The translations under genes were made by a program, and so were the position numbers. From Spirochaetaceae bacterium (GTDB taxonomy: Bacteria; Spirochaetota; Spirochaetia; Treponematales; Treponemataceae): a stretch of 5,364 nucleotides of DNA. The DNA is taken from positions 1 through 5,364 of the forward strand of contig JAITWB010000106.1 in NCBI GenBank assembly GCA_031285525.1, in the 5' to 3' direction. The notes under the pieces were generated by a model that saw only the letters and a program-made list of their open reading frames with translations, was not told the DNA's origin and did no database searches. Below, piece by piece: positions 3,888 through 5,364 of the stretch (within the stretch, counting starts at the first letter, position 1; every line of letters begins with the position of its first letter).

Positions 3888-5364
3888 TTGAATCTCAAAG
3901 ACATACACCGGGAAAAAACACTTTTCTCCACCCAGGACGGGTGTAAGTTGTCCATTTTTCATTACTCATACAGCGGGGAAACCGGTGCTCTTGAAGCGGA
4001 TAGCGGCAGGAGGGTGATAGACTCGTTCAGCCTCGAAGATATCTGCACCGCTGTGGTGCAAAGTTCCTCAGCCGGTGATGGAGAGCCATTTCCTTCTGAA
4101 CAACTAAGCTTTGCAGAGCTGCGGAGACGGGAGTGTTTTGTCCAGCTTACAGGATGGCAGTCCTGGTCGGCAGGGTGGGAGTTGGCTCCTGGAGAAAGGT
4201 TCCCCTCCTATATTCCGGTTATACCGCCGCTGGAGAACTATATCTATCCGCCGCTGGTTCCTTCAAGAGAGAAGACAAGAACCGGGAGCTTTATCATGTG
4301 GCTGCGGTTCGGGACGGAGTATCTCGGTTTTGCCTCCATAGGGCGGGACACGGCGCCGGTAAATTATACCTTTGATCCCAAAAGTCTGTCGGTGGTCATT
4401 ACTATCTATTCCTATGGAAAGAAGTGGAAACCCGGAGAGCAGATGGCAGAGATTGCGCTTTTTCATGCCCGGAGCCCTTTTGAACTTAAGGGCATCATGG
4501 GAGAGCTCTACGGGACGGCGCACGGAGATCGCCGTGCTCAGCGTTTTGCGGGGTTAGAATTTCTCTCCGCAGAAGAGGAGCGGATTATTCCTGCGGGATG
4601 GGAATCCTGGTACAGTCATTACCATAATATAGATGAAACCCTCATACTCCGGGAGCTGTATGCCCTGAACAAAAACGGGAATCTCCTCAATCAACGGTAT
4701 ATACAGAAGGGGAAGCCAATTATCTTCCAGATCGACGACGGCTGGCAGCGGGAAGTGGGAGACTGGGAACAGGAGCGGCTTCGATTTCCATCGGGGCTTG
4801 AAGCGGTGACGGCGAAGATCGAAGGGGAAGGATATATTCCGGGACTCTGGATAGCTCCCTTTGCAGTCAGCCGGAGGGCGCCGATTTTCAGCCGGAAGCC
4901 TGAATGGCTGCTGCGGAACACGAAGGGCAAGCCGGTTAAGGCGGGCTTTAATCCTCCCTGGGGCGGAGATTATTTCTGCCTCGATCTGAGCCGGGACGAT
5001 GTGATTGAACATATCGATACGGTGATGGAGCGGGTTATAAACGAGTGGGGATTCAGGTATATCAAGCTGGACTTCCTCTTTGCAGGGATGCTCCCCGGGG
5101 CGTTTACCGTTCCCGGCGGCGTCTGGGAGTGGTATATCAGGGCGGTGCAGATGCTCACTGCGCGCAAAACAGACAGGCGGGGAAAGCCGGTGGCGTACCT
5201 CGGCTGCGGACTGCCCTTGGAGCTGTCGTACCGGTATCTGCCCCTCTCACGGATCGGAGCGGATACCCGGGAACATTGGGAGCGGGGGGAACTTAAGCTG
5301 CTGCGCTTTGCCGGACGCCCTTCGGCATATATCAGTATGCGGGATACTATCGGGCGCAGTTTCA
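3888..5364 (+). CDS. GH36 alpha-galactosidase, Thermotoga GalA type (partial, runs off right edge)
   Basis: The frame is open for 492 codons to the window edge. GH36 alpha-galactosidases are retaining enzymes that release terminal alpha-galactose from raffinose-type oligosaccharides, melibiose or galactomannan. An N-terminal beta-sandwich-like region (about 1-225, with GWQSW at 89-93) leads into a barrel beginning GWESWYSHY (237-245). Next come IDDGW (282-286) and a nearby GDW, then PGLWIAPFAVS, and YIKLDFLFAG with nucleophile D395. LGCGLPL and RIGADT follow, with predicted acid/base D459. Spacing of the two catalytic Asp (64) is close to that in Thermotoga GalA (D327/D387, as recalled). Relative to GalA the N-terminus is about 65-70 residues longer, and perhaps 100-150 C-terminal residues lie beyond the window. 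No signal peptide is visible, suggesting a cytosolic enzyme fed by a sugar transporter. Start TTG 3888 follows fic by 20 bases; no convincing own promoter was found, so cotranscription with the Fic module is likely. GC is high (41 of 60 at 5161-5220). Confidence 0.9.
   Translation, partial: MNLKDIHREKTLFSTQDGCKLSIFHYSYSGETGALEADSGRRVIDSFSLEDICTAVVQSSSAGDGEPFPSEQLSFAELRRRECFVQLTGWQSWSAGWELAPGERFPSYIPVIPPLENYIYPPLVPSREKTRTGSFIMWLRFGTEYLGFASIGRDTAPVNYTFDPKSLSVVITIYSYGKKWKPGEQMAEIALFHARSPFELKGIMGELYGTAHGDRRAQRFAGLEFLSAEEERIIPAGWESWYSHYHNIDETLILRELYALNKNGNLLNQRYIQKGKPIIFQIDDGWQREVGDWEQERLRFPSGLEAVTAKIEGEGYIPGLWIAPFAVSRRAPIFSRKPEWLLRNTKGKPVKAGFNPPWGGDYFCLDLSRDDVIEHIDTVMERVINEWGFRYIKLDFLFAGMLPGAFTVPGGVWEWYIRAVQMLTARKTDRRGKPVAYLGCGLPLELSYRYLPLSRIGADTREHWERGELKLLRFAGRPSAYISMRDTIGRSF

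Noticed and set aside
4554..5012. 152-codon open frame on the - strand
   Set aside because: It lies antisense inside the GH36 barrel, whose + strand frame carries the catalytic motifs. Long antisense frames are expected in GC-rich coding DNA, and no SD or known motif supports it.
3888..5364. Frameshift or pseudogene in the galactosidase, because its first in-frame ATG is at codon 137
   Set aside because: Translation from TTG 3888 is uninterrupted to the window edge with all expected motifs in order, and an SD precedes the TTG.

Overview
The window reads as ordinary bacterial chromosome of roughly 50% GC carrying one small accessory island. The host is most likely a spirochaete of the Treponema/Spirochaeta type. 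That rests on indirect signs: a lipoprotein made of degenerate Ig-like (Big_3) repeats, a GH36 alpha-galactosidase of the Thermotoga GalA type, a peptidyl-tRNA hydrolase with lineage-specific changes, and mixed ATG/TTG starts with strong Shine-Dalgarno (SD) sequences. There is no rRNA or tRNA to settle it.

Layout from left to right. (1) A complete CDGSH iron-sulfur protein on the + strand (37-801), with two CDGSH motifs around a Fer4_19-like three-cysteine segment. (2) A 275-base gap (802-1076) with two inverted repeats, a pyrimidine-rich stretch and a sigma70-like promoter. (3) A secreted lipoprotein on the + strand (1077-2165) with four Ig-like repeats. (4) A short convergent gap with a strong hairpin. 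(5) pth, peptidyl-tRNA hydrolase, on the - strand (2242-2889), with its own promoter and SD. (6) A divergent intergenic region of 158 bases. (7) A two-gene Fic toxin-antitoxin module on the + strand: a VbhA-like antitoxin (3048-3272) overlapping a class I Fic AMP-transferase (3265-3867). (8) Twenty bases later, the start of a GH36 alpha-galactosidase on the + strand (3888 to beyond 5364), which runs off the right edge after 492 codons.

The antitoxin and toxin form a functional pair: the antitoxin carries the SxxxEG inhibitory motif and the toxin an intact HPFREGNGRTQR active site. The module is clearly more AT-rich than pth or the galactosidase, which suggests it was acquired and landed in the gap upstream of the galactosidase. 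That sugar-degrading gene has no obvious promoter of its own and is now probably cotranscribed with the toxin. The remaining genes are single units with no clear functional link to each other.

I see no CRISPR array, insertion sequence, integrase, tRNA or rRNA gene. I did not find a wholly new system. The points most worth a second look are the Fic module and its link to the galactosidase, the hairpin at 873-912, and the atypical residues in Pth and the CDGSH protein.
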